Assembly: GCA_964539785.1 (NCBI GenBank)
Contig: CAZIJQ010000002.1
Span: forward strand, 1-64,000
Origin: JABMPO01 sp964539785
Lineage (GTDB): Bacteria; Fidelibacterota; Marinisomatia; Marinisomatales; TCS56
Length of the DNA stretch: 64,000 nt
Reading direction: 5' to 3'
In this document: positions 27,532 to 36,535 of the stretch, piece after piece
Layout of the letters: every line of letters begins with the position of its first letter
How positions within the stretch are numbered: position 1 is the first letter of the stretch
The notes under the pieces: generated by a model
What the model saw: only the letters and a program-made list of their open reading frames with translations
The model's database searches: none
What the model was told of the DNA's origin: nothing
Translations under genes and position numbers: made by a program

Positions 27532-27588
27532 AAAACAAATAACAATAAATTAATGACCGCCTGTTGAAAAACTGGATTCTGACAGAAT

Positions 27589-29448
27589 TTAGTCGGTAGC
27601 TTTAGTCATCAATTCTGTCATCCGTTCAACAAAATCAGTAGGTGTTTCCAGATTGCCCTGAATCAACTGGGCACCTTCGAACAACTGGAGGATACTAATG
27701 CGGAGAGTTGGGTCTTTGCTGTCGCCGAGATTGACACGCGCCAGGTTTTTAATCAGCGGATGCTTGGTATTGATTTCCAGAATCTTTTTCTGGGAAGAAT
27801 ATTTTTCATCCATCATCTTCATCATCCGCTCCATCTGGGCGTCCATGGCATCCTTACCGGTCACCAGAGTGCAGGCCGAATTCACCAATCGTTTGGATTC
27901 GATTACATTTTCGACTTTGTCACCAAGCGTTTCCTTAAACACTTCAATCAATGGTTTTGACAGATCCTCGTTAAGCGCTTCCACTCCTTCATCTTCCGAT
28001 CTTGCTATATCAAGATCAGCTTTCTCGATAGATTGCAACGCTTTTTTATCGTATTCATGAATCGCGGGAACAGTCATGACGTCATAGGGATCGCTGAGCA
28101 ATAAAACTTCAATATCGTTCTTCTTGAAATATTCAAGATTGGGGTTTTTCAAAACCGAAGATCGATCTTCACCAGCCAGATAGTAAATATATTTCTGTTC
28201 GGAATCCATGCGATCAACGTATTCCTTCAGCGATATAAACTGCCCGGCTTCTGATTTGGTGGTCTCGAAACGGAAAAGATCTATTAGTTTTTCCCGATTG
28301 GTAAAATCCATGTTTAGACCAATCTTCAAATATTGACCAAATTCTTTATAAAAGCGATCATATTTGCCGCGATCCTTTTTGGCCCAATCCTGCAATAAAC
28401 CAAGGATTTTACTGACAACAACCTGGTTTATTTTCTGCATTACCGGACTTGATTGAGTCACTTCGCGGCTGACGTTAAGCGGCAAATCTTCAGTATCCAC
28501 AACTCCTTTTACAAAACGCAGGTATTCCGGCAATAATTCTTTGGCATCATCCTGGATGAATATTTTATCGGCGTACAAATTCAAAGTTTTTTCATCACGT
28601 TCGCGCATAAAATGGAGCGGCGCTTTTGAAGGGATGAATATCAAGGCTTTGAAATTGACTTTTCCTTCCAACGATAAATGTAAATGCCCCAGTGGTGGGT
28701 TAGAGTCATTAGCAATATATTTGTAAAACTCAGTCAATTGTTCTTCAGTAACCTGGTCTTTGGGTTTTTGCCAGATGGCGCCGACACGACTAAGCCGTTC
28801 TTTGCCAATTAAAATCGGGAATTCTACAAAAGTCGAATACTTGTCAACTATATTTTTAACCCGCCATTCTTCGGCAAAGTCATGGTATTCCTTCTTCAAT
28901 TTGAAAGATATTTTAGTACCACGCTTTTCACGTTTTATCGTTTCAATCGTATAAGTTCCTTTGCCTTTGGATTTCCAGCGATAGGCTTTCGAATCTTCAT
29001 CAGCATGCCGGGTTTCGATTGTTACTTCATCGGTCACCATAAATACCGAATAAAAACCGACGCCAAACTGACCGATCAAATCGCCTTCAAGGGTTTTACC
29101 TTCGGCTTTCAATTTTTCCAGATATTCCATTGTGCCCGAGCTGGCAACCGTACCAATTTCTTCATTGAGATCTTGCTCGGTCATTCCAATCCCGGTATCC
29201 TCAATAGAGAAAGTGTGTTTCTTGCTATCGAGCGTTAACATGATTTTCAATTCTTCGTCGGGGTCAACGACAGCGTTATCTGTCAACATCCGGAAACGAA
29301 CTTTATTCAATGCATCCGAAGCGTTGGAGATCAACTCGCGGAGAAATACTTCAGGATGGGTATAGAGTGAATGAACGATGAGATGCAGCAATTGCTTCAT
29401 CTCGGCTTTGTATTCATATTCGTGAATATTTGATTTCTTTGGGGGCAT
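27589..29448 (-). CDS. htpG: molecular chaperone HtpG (Hsp90)
   Basis: ATP-dependent Hsp90 chaperone of 619 residues, cytoplasmic. The N-terminal GHKL ATPase shows ELISNASDALNKVRF, DTGIGM and GQFGVGFYSVFMV; the middle domain has GVVDTEDLPLNVSRE and the C-terminal dimerisation region is complete. AGGATTTAATT precedes the ATG. No CIRCE element was seen in the upstream 29449-29734 region. Two palindromes follow the gene and may shape its 3' end. Confidence 0.96.
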   Translation of the reverse strand: MPPKKSNIHEYEYKAEMKQLLHLIVHSLYTHPEVFLRELISNASDALNKVRFRMLTDNAVVDPDEELKIMLTLDSKKHTFSIEDTGIGMTEQDLNEEIGTVASSGTMEYLEKLKAEGKTLEGDLIGQFGVGFYSVFMVTDEVTIETRHADEDSKAYRWKSKGKGTYTIETIKREKRGTKISFKLKKEYHDFAEEWRVKNIVDKYSTFVEFPILIGKERLSRVGAIWQKPKDQVTEEQLTEFYKYIANDSNPPLGHLHLSLEGKVNFKALIFIPSKAPLHFMRERDEKTLNLYADKIFIQDDAKELLPEYLRFVKGVVDTEDLPLNVSREVTQSSPVMQKINQVVVSKILGLLQDWAKKDRGKYDRFYKEFGQYLKIGLNMDFTNREKLIDLFRFETTKSEAGQFISLKEYVDRMDSEQKYIYYLAGEDRSSVLKNPNLEYFKKNDIEVLLLSDPYDVMTVPAIHEYDKKALQSIEKADLDIARSEDEGVEALNEDLSKPLIEVFKETLGDKVENVIESKRLVNSACTLVTGKDAMDAQMERMMKMMDEKYSSQKKILEINTKHPLIKNLARVNLGDSKDPTLRISILQLFEGAQLIQGNLETPTDFVERMTELMTKATD

Positions 29449-29734
29449 AATTAAATCCTATTTATTGTATACTTTTTGTTTTGATACTGGAAAATCTAAT
29501 TTGTTACGTTAAATTTATATTTTTGTTTTGCTGATCATGATACTGCGATTATCGCCGGCGAAATTACAAATAATTTTCAATCATAAAAATCATCAGCACC
29601 TATTTATTCAAATATATGGAATATGTAAAATTCATAGACCAACATCCCGGGTTAATCCTAAATTCCCCAATCAAAATTTAATCGGCCAGGGAGATTATTA
29701 ATCTCCTGTAAATCATAACAAGGAATTTGATTAC

Positions 29735-32700
29735 ATGAGAATAGCAAAAATTTTACTACTGCTGGGATTATTCAACATATCAGGCTGGGGCCAGACTGGT
29801 AATACAGAATTTCGATCAACCTGGGTTATTACCTGGGAACATATTCATTCATCATGGACAGCCGAGCAAAACAAAACCCATGTCCGTGAGATACTCGATA
29901 ATCATAAAGCCGCCAATATGAATGCCGTATTATGGCAGGTACGACAGAGTGGTACAGCTTATTACGATTCTGATTACGAACCCTGGGGATATTACGCTGG
30001 TTATAGCGATCCCGGTTACGATCCGCTCCAGTATGTAATTGAGGAAGCTCACAAACGCGGAATTGAAGTCCATGCCTGGTTCAATGTATTCTCTGCAGCA
30101 TCAACAGCCGCTGGCACCCCTGCGGCTGAACACCCGGATTGGGTCTGCCGCGACCAAAGCGGAATTCCAATGAGTGAAAGCAGGGCATTATCGCCCGGTT
30201 TGTCAGCCGTCCGTGATTATACACTTGATGTTGCCATGGAGATCGTCAATAACTATGATATTGACGGTATCCACCTGGATTATATCCGCTGGAATGAATA
30301 CTCAAATACCAGTCGCAGTAATTTGACCCAGGTTGAGCAGGAAAGTCAACTGGACGGGATGATCTCAGAACAGCAGATTGAAGCATTGGACAATTCTCGG
30401 ACCGGCCGATATCTTTACGACGTGGACCATCCTTACAGTGGTGGTATTCCAACTGGATACGACTCCTGGGAAGAATGGTGGCGAACCAGTGTAACAACTT
30501 TCGTTGAAATGCTCCATGATTCAATCCAGGTAGTAAAACCCCATGTCCGGCTTTCCGTAGCTGCTCTGGGAAAATATAACTGGTCGGGCTGGCAGGGTTA
30601 TGGCAGCGTGTATCAGGATGCGGCTAAATGGTTCAATGATGGTTCTATCGATCAATTAACACCAATGCATTATCATTGGACTTCCGCTACAGGATTCTTG
30701 GGTATGCTGGTTAATGATTGTCCGAGTTGCTGGAGTGATTATATTCAACCGGGTATTCAAGAACAACGAATTTTCTCCGTTGGTCCCGGATCCTACCGAT
30801 TTGATGATGACAACGCCTGGAATAATCATCCCAGTGTAATTAATGCCTGCCGGTCTGTTCAATGGATGAATGGATTTCAATTTTTCAGCTATGGTTCATG
30901 GGATCTTCATGATTATTGGAATACTGCCGGGGAAACGTTTTTTGCAAAGAGAACCAAACTTCCGGAAAATATACCAGCTAACAGCTCTGAACCTAATCCT
31001 CCAACATTAGCTCTTACCCAAAATGATTCGCTTACATACACCATTGAAGTTATTCCTTCAGTTACCATGGAAAACAATTGGCTTATTGTCTATAGATCAG
31101 AAGATGACACATTAGAGCCAGTTAGCGATGCGATAATTGATATTAGTTTTGGAGACTCCACCCATCAATTTGTAGATCAGTTCACAGGTACTCAGGATTA
31201 CAATAATGAATATGTCTATTTTGCCACTCAAGCAAATCGGTTTTGGAATGAATCACAACCTTCTAATATGGAGGCGGGCGATTCAATCCCATCGTTTGCT
31301 CCGGTTGTACTGAGTACTTTTCCTGCGGAAGATGATACTGTCCAGGTGAATATATCTATTGCAATTGATTTCTCTAAAACGATGAATGTCGACGATGCCA
31401 GCGCTTCGTTTTCAATTACGCCAAATATGGATTTCAGCCTGGTCTGGTCATCAAACCATAAACATGTCGATATGAATCTCTTTTATAATTTGGATTATGG
31501 AACGGACTATACTGTTACCATTGCTCCCACTCTATCTGATATTAATGGAAAAGCAATCGATGGCAATGGCGATGGTAGCGCCGGTGATGATTTTATCTTG
31601 AATTTTGTGACTGAGGATGTAGATATCCATGGTCCGACCGTATACCAGAGTAATCTATTACTGGATGGTTCAACAAATGACCTGGAGATCGGAGATGTAG
31701 TGAATATTGTGTTCGATGAGATTATTTCCATGAGTTCTTTGAATCTATCGTCATTCCAAATCTTGACGAATGGTCAGCCAATTGATCTCAATTATCGTTT
31801 CACTGAGTTAAATGAAAAATCAATCCTGACCCTTATACCGGAAGCGGGAACGTTTCAGCCTGACACAGAATATATGTTATCATTCGACGGGTCAATAGAA
31901 GATGTTATTGGAAATGCAATGAATCCCCTGGATGTACCATTTTCAACCGAAGCACTCCAGTATGAAGAAATATTGATGATTGACGAATTCAGTTCTATTT
32001 CAGGGAATTGGGCGGATCCGGGCTACAGTGGTTCCACAATTGGTCACCTTGCCGGAACCAGTTTTAGCATTAGTTCGGTTTATTACCTGCCAGGTTCGAG
32101 TCCCCAAAAATCGGCACGCTTGAATTATGTATGGGACACCGGTGCTTCCGAACATCTGATTCGCGAATATCTATCCGGCGGACCACCGCGGGAGGTTGAA
32201 TTCGACACGTCTTACACGCTCCAGTGCTATATCTATGGTGATGGAAGTCATAATTTTTTCCGTTTTGCGCTGGATGACAACCTGCCCGCTACCGCGGGCA
32301 GCTATCATGAAGTAAGCGAGTGGATCGAAATTGACTGGATCGGCTGGAAACTCATCAGCTGGAACCTGGGCTCTGATCCGGTTGGCTCTTGGTTAGGGAA
32401 TGGAATTTTAGAAGGAACATTGCGGACCGATAGTTTTCAAATTACTTACGATCCGGTCAACGGAACCCCAAGTGGCGCGATTTATTTTGATAATTACCGG
32501 CTTATCCGGAAAACCAGCGAATTGCGTACTGATCCGGATTTGGTCCGGATACCCGGTTCTTTCCGGTTAAAACAGAATTTCCCTAACCCGTTCAACCCAG
32601 TGACTAACATTCATTATGAAACTATGGTTGGCGGCGATATGGCTCTGGTTATCTACGATATTCTAGGGAGAAAAGTAAAAACACTTGATCATGGATTTCT

Positions 32701-32833
32701 CCACGCCGGCGCTCATACAGCTAAATGGGATGGGACAGGCGATAACGGAAATCAGGTATCATCAGGTGTATATATTTGCCGCTTATCTGATGGACAATCC
32801 ACTCAGCAGATCAGGATGCTATTTCTAAAATAA
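29735..32833 (+). CDS. secreted GHL10 glycan hydrolase with Ig-like domains and T9SS sorting tail
   Basis: 1,032-residue exported protein. Signal peptide 1-19 (SGWGQ); GHL10 (DUF187-type glycosyl hydrolase-like) TIM barrel about 26-395, with FRSTWVITWEH, NMNAVLWQVRQ, GIEVHAWFNVFS and DIDGIHLDYIRW; two Big_5/SbsA-like Ig domains about 519-627 and 628-738; a beta-sandwich module about 746-928; and a PNPFNP sorting domain 938-1032 ending RMLFLK. E. coli DigH/YddW of the same family cuts denuded peptidoglycan glycan strands. The convergent neighbour is an amidase that would make such strands and carries the same last modules. AAGGA lies 9 bases before the ATG. Confidence 0.88.
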   Translation: MRIAKILLLLGLFNISGWGQTGNTEFRSTWVITWEHIHSSWTAEQNKTHVREILDNHKAANMNAVLWQVRQSGTAYYDSDYEPWGYYAGYSDPGYDPLQYVIEEAHKRGIEVHAWFNVFSAASTAAGTPAAEHPDWVCRDQSGIPMSESRALSPGLSAVRDYTLDVAMEIVNNYDIDGIHLDYIRWNEYSNTSRSNLTQVEQESQLDGMISEQQIEALDNSRTGRYLYDVDHPYSGGIPTGYDSWEEWWRTSVTTFVEMLHDSIQVVKPHVRLSVAALGKYNWSGWQGYGSVYQDAAKWFNDGSIDQLTPMHYHWTSATGFLGMLVNDCPSCWSDYIQPGIQEQRIFSVGPGSYRFDDDNAWNNHPSVINACRSVQWMNGFQFFSYGSWDLHDYWNTAGETFFAKRTKLPENIPANSSEPNPPTLALTQNDSLTYTIEVIPSVTMENNWLIVYRSEDDTLEPVSDAIIDISFGDSTHQFVDQFTGTQDYNNEYVYFATQANRFWNESQPSNMEAGDSIPSFAPVVLSTFPAEDDTVQVNISIAIDFSKTMNVDDASASFSITPNMDFSLVWSSNHKHVDMNLFYNLDYGTDYTVTIAPTLSDINGKAIDGNGDGSAGDDFILNFVTEDVDIHGPTVYQSNLLLDGSTNDLEIGDVVNIVFDEIISMSSLNLSSFQILTNGQPIDLNYRFTELNEKSILTLIPEAGTFQPDTEYMLSFDGSIEDVIGNAMNPLDVPFSTEALQYEEILMIDEFSSISGNWADPGYSGSTIGHLAGTSFSISSVYYLPGSSPQKSARLNYVWDTGASEHLIREYLSGGPPREVEFDTSYTLQCYIYGDGSHNFFRFALDDNLPATAGSYHEVSEWIEIDWIGWKLISWNLGSDPVGSWLGNGILEGTLRTDSFQITYDPVNGTPSGAIYFDNYRLIRKTSELRTDPDLVRIPGSFRLKQNFPNPFNPVTNIHYETMVGGDMALVIYDILGRKVKTLDHGFLHAGAHTAKWDGTGDNGNQVSSGVYICRLSDGQSTQQIRMLFLK

Positions 32834-32889
32834 TAAGGTTAGAACAAGATCGTCCTTACGCCAACCGCATATTATTTTAGAAATAGCAT
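32816..32889. repeat. 20-bp perfect inverted repeat at two convergent 3' ends
   Basis: Arms at 32816-32835 and 32870-32889 are perfect reverse complements with a 34-base loop. They encode the last residues MLFLK and the stop of both convergent genes plus two bases beyond. RNA from either strand would fold here, so it may act as a shared terminator. Confidence 0.75.
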
Positions 32890-35385
32890 TCGTTTGGATA
32901 TCGCACTTGCACTGGTCTTGAGGGTGTAAATATATACACCGCTAGAAACAGGTTGATCCAAGTGGTTAACTCCATTCCAGCGGACTTGGTGCCTACCAGC
33001 CTTTTCATGTTGGTTAACCAGGGTGATTACCTGCTCGCCAATCAGGTTATAAACTGTAATGGAAACCTTTTCAAACTTAGGTAAACTATATTCAATAGTG
33101 GTCTCAGGATTAAAGGGATTGGGGTAGTTTTGTGATAGCTGATATGTACCTGGGAGATTTGTTAATGAGGTTTCTGTGTGCATTACCACATTCTGAACGA
33201 TCCTTAAATCATCAAAAACAAAACTCCCGATTGTCGGATTACCAGGCGAATATGATAATTGTATACTATCGAAACGCAGGGTACCATCCAGGTTGCCATC
33301 ACCTAACCAGGTTCCGGTCCCATCATTCTGCATATCCCAGGTTACCAATCTCCACCCTTTCCAATCAATAGTATACCAGGGGCTAACCTCATGATAACTT
33401 CCAGCTGTACTGGGTATATGATCATCTACCGCAAAACGAAATAGATTACCACTACCGTCGCCAAAAATGTAAACTTGAAGTGAGTAATTATCATTGAAAT
33501 GGACATCCCTGGGTGGACCAGATCCCAGATATTCCCGGATTAGCCATTCTGTAGCTGAAGAATTCCAACCATATTGAATTTCCATTGCCTGAGTACTATT
33601 TGTGAGGTGGTTTAAATAGGAAGTGTTAGTTACCAAAGAAGTGTTTTCTGCGATTGTACCCGTGGTACTGCCACTCTGAGCGGGATCCCACCAGTAGGAC
33701 AAAACTCCAGCTTCGAAATTATGAATAGCAGTTATATCCCAACCCGTATTACCGGTTTGAAAACTTAGATTGGACTGGCTGGAAATCACATTTCCAAAAG
33801 CATCCTCCAAGCCCGGTTCTATCCTGGTAATATACACTTCCGAAGGATACAGCATTTCGTCCGGGAAAAAAGAAAACACACTTTGTTCTCCTACCAGATA
33901 ATGTTCAAATAATCCCGTAACATCGGTGGAAGTGCTAAACCGTTCCAGATGAAAAGCAGCCGGAAACAGATCAAGATTGACAATCTCTTCATCGAAAGCA
34001 AACGTCACGATGGGGTATAGTTCAATATTGTTAGATGTCATCGGAGGATACATTTCCGATAGCACTGGTGCAAAAATATCACTGGGACTTGATCGGAAAT
34101 TTAATGTGAAAATTCCACCAGGTTGACCGTCTCCGTCACCATCGAATGGATGCCCATATATATCAGTTGCGGTTTCCAGAATTGTGATTGAATAATCCGT
34201 TACAAATTCCATGCTATCAGGAAGGAAGCTCAACCGTTTATTTCCATCGGACCAACTGACTTCACCGGTCGTTAGCGGTTGAATGACAAAGGCAGTCTCC
34301 ACTGAATCTGTATTCATCTCCCTATTGAAATTAATAGATATGGGCTCCCAGGCAGGATAAGATAAATCACCTTCTTCCGGAACCGTATTGGTCACAAATG
34401 GTGAGGCACTGGAAAGGAGTTGAATATCCCGGAAAGTAATGAATGTATCCAGTGGGGTTACCGTCAATGTATCCGGATAATAGTCCGGTGCGGTGATAAT
34501 TACCTCCAGAGCTGTATTAGATAAATCCTCAAAATAGTAAAAGCCATTATGCAGTTGATCCGGGTCATTGGAATACTGATTAAACAGCGAGGCATAGGTG
34601 TCAGTCGTATAAGTTAAGCCATTAATCGACGCCTGTGCTCCATTGATCGGTATTTCCGATTCCAAATCGGTGATAATCCCAGCCAGTATTCCAACGGTAG
34701 GCCGAGGAATATTGTGGAATTTCAGAATCGACCAAAAAAAGATCCAGGCTTCCATTCGTTTCCACTCGGCATTCATATTCAATTGATTTTGTCGGGGATT
34801 GGTATGAAAACCGGCTTCGCTAAGTTCGGAAGGCATATTTGTCAATCGATTTACAGCCAGATAGGGACCGGTACCTGAACAACCATAAAAACTACAGTCC
34901 CCGATAGAGCCATATACAGTGTAGGTCCGCATACCCCGGGTCAGCAAATTAATCATTATATCCGACATGGCTTCACCTCCGACTGGTGGATCCGGATTAC
35001 CGTTTGCCAGCTGCCCCCACAACAGTAAAGTGCTATTGGCCGTTGAACCACCGGCATCACTATGGAGGGAATGAAACCAGGAAGCACCCCAGTTATTGGC
35101 CATATTACAGCGTTCTGTTAGACCAACATATACCTGATCATTGCGGCGGGTCATTCCAACAGCATCAATGTCAGTCATTGTAAGCAGTAAATCCTCTATA
35201 TTCAATGCCACGCGCAAATTTTTCCATGCTTCCGCGTAATTATAAATTCCCATATTTTCGTTCTGGCTGTGGCCGGCATCGATCCAGATATCCCAACCCG
35301 ATAAACCGGTGACCTGAGAGAATGAGAAAGATATCAGGATCAATAAAGCGAATAATAATTTATGTAATTTAACCCTATTCATCAT
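32872..35385 (-). CDS. secreted N-acetylmuramoyl-L-alanine amidase with Ig-like domains and T9SS tail
   Basis: 837-residue exported amidase. Signal peptide about 1-24; Amidase_3 domain about 28-235 with zinc and catalytic elements WIDAGHSQ, Glu in YNYAEAW, FHSLHSDAG and LSEAGFHTNPRQ; a carboxypeptidase-regulatory-like domain about 238-330; two Big_5-like domains to about 550; a beta-sandwich module 555-735 similar to that of the GHL10 protein; and a PNPFNP sorting domain ending KRMLFLK. It removes stem peptides from peptidoglycan. The start overlaps the propeller gene stop, with GGAGGTGCG just before ATGATG, so they are co-translated. Confidence 0.88.
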   Translation of the reverse strand: MMNRVKLHKLLFALLILISFSFSQVTGLSGWDIWIDAGHSQNENMGIYNYAEAWKNLRVALNIEDLLLTMTDIDAVGMTRRNDQVYVGLTERCNMANNWGASWFHSLHSDAGGSTANSTLLLWGQLANGNPDPPVGGEAMSDIMINLLTRGMRTYTVYGSIGDCSFYGCSGTGPYLAVNRLTNMPSELSEAGFHTNPRQNQLNMNAEWKRMEAWIFFWSILKFHNIPRPTVGILAGIITDLESEIPINGAQASINGLTYTTDTYASLFNQYSNDPDQLHNGFYYFEDLSNTALEVIITAPDYYPDTLTVTPLDTFITFRDIQLLSSASPFVTNTVPEEGDLSYPAWEPISINFNREMNTDSVETAFVIQPLTTGEVSWSDGNKRLSFLPDSMEFVTDYSITILETATDIYGHPFDGDGDGQPGGIFTLNFRSSPSDIFAPVLSEMYPPMTSNNIELYPIVTFAFDEEIVNLDLFPAAFHLERFSTSTDVTGLFEHYLVGEQSVFSFFPDEMLYPSEVYITRIEPGLEDAFGNVISSQSNLSFQTGNTGWDITAIHNFEAGVLSYWWDPAQSGSTTGTIAENTSLVTNTSYLNHLTNSTQAMEIQYGWNSSATEWLIREYLGSGPPRDVHFNDNYSLQVYIFGDGSGNLFRFAVDDHIPSTAGSYHEVSPWYTIDWKGWRLVTWDMQNDGTGTWLGDGNLDGTLRFDSIQLSYSPGNPTIGSFVFDDLRIVQNVVMHTETSLTNLPGTYQLSQNYPNPFNPETTIEYSLPKFEKVSITVYNLIGEQVITLVNQHEKAGRHQVRWNGVNHLDQPVSSGVYIYTLKTSASAISKRMLFLK

Positions 35386-36317
35386 CGCACCTCCTGTAGC
35401 CAGATTCGTCCATCATCGTAGGTATCATATGCGATCCATTTCCCATCCGGTGACCAATCCGGGTGCATCTCCAGAATATCGGTGGTAGCGGTAAGATTTA
35501 TCCGTCCTGTCCCATCCGCGTTGACTACGTATATATCTGAACTGGTAAAAGTGTGCCCATCATCACTGTTAACCATAAAAGTTATTTTATCGCTGGTTGG
35601 ATTCCAGGATGGTTCATGCCCGCTTCCCAGATTGACAGGGTTATTTCCATCTATATCAGAAATCCACAAATCACCGCCGTAGATCGCATAGGCCAACTTG
35701 GAACCGTCTGGTGCTACGGTTAGGTTGACAATATCGCCCTCTTGCGCAGCGATTCTGGTTTCCCGCTCCGACAGAACATGCCGGGAAAATAATTTGTTGC
35801 GCCGCACATAAACTACCGTCTCATCCAAAGTCGGACTGACAGTAGCGCGGGCAGGAATATTATATGTGCGGTATTGGTTGGATCCAGTCAGGTAGACCGC
35901 TCGATCCCCTGTAGCCCAGCGCGGCGTCCCCGGTAGTCTGGTTTGATAGTCCGATAGTAGCGTTTCGGAACCATCACCAACTGCATAGACGGCCACGGTA
36001 TTATAGCGCCGTTTATTTTCAAATTTCGATATCCGGGAGGCAATATAATCACCGGCATGTGACCAGCTCATTCCAAAGCCCGCCGATGAATTAGTGGAAA
36101 TCGATTTTATTTCTTTTCCATTAAAAGTATACAGGTATATCCCACTGTAATTGCTGCCGGTAAAGGCTAACATCGAACCATCAGGTGACCAGAGTGGATC
36201 CATATAATAGGTTTCTGATTCGATCAGCAACAACGGGGGACCAATTTTTTCCACCGCAACAGGGTCTTCTGCCAGAATCAAACCGAAGAGGGGGAGGAGC
36301 AGTAAAATCCGTTTCAT
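35382..36317 (-). CDS. TolB-like (PD40) beta-propeller protein, secreted
   Basis: 311-residue protein with a signal peptide (residues 1-16, ending LILAE) and repeated PD40 blades: DPLWSPDGSMLAFTG, LTVAPDGSKLAYA, HEPSWNPTSDKITF and MHPDWSPDGKWIAYDTYDDG. This is the TolB-type propeller, a periplasmic interaction module. It overlaps the amidase start by 4 bases (ATGA), so it may hold or guide that enzyme at the cell wall. No enzymatic residues are seen. Confidence 0.82.
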   Translation of the reverse strand: MKRILLLLPLFGLILAEDPVAVEKIGPPLLLIESETYYMDPLWSPDGSMLAFTGSNYSGIYLYTFNGKEIKSISTNSSAGFGMSWSHAGDYIASRISKFENKRRYNTVAVYAVGDGSETLLSDYQTRLPGTPRWATGDRAVYLTGSNQYRTYNIPARATVSPTLDETVVYVRRNKLFSRHVLSERETRIAAQEGDIVNLTVAPDGSKLAYAIYGGDLWISDIDGNNPVNLGSGHEPSWNPTSDKITFMVNSDDGHTFTSSDIYVVNADGTGRINLTATTDILEMHPDWSPDGKWIAYDTYDDGRIWLQEVR

Positions 36318-36484
36318 ATCAACACCAATTAATTTTTGTTATTTGCTCTACAACTAATCTGAAATTACAGCTAAATCGATAAGGTATTCCGCTCTTAAAA
36401 AATAAAAAGATTCCAATTTCATCCGTATATGTTAATAACCTGATTGATAATGAAAAAGTTCCCGCAGCCTCGTGAGAACTTTTT

Positions 36485-36515
36485 AAAAAAGAGCCCCAAA
36501 GGAAGGGGCTCTTTT
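36485..36515. terminator. intrinsic terminator after the duplicated propeller gene
   Basis: GAGCCCC / GGGGCTC stem with a 7-base loop, flanked by an A-run on the left and TTTT on the right, so it can work on both strands. It lies about 20 bases beyond the minus-strand stop at 36536. Confidence 0.85.
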
Positions 36516-36535
36516 ACATTATACAGTTTCTGCTA

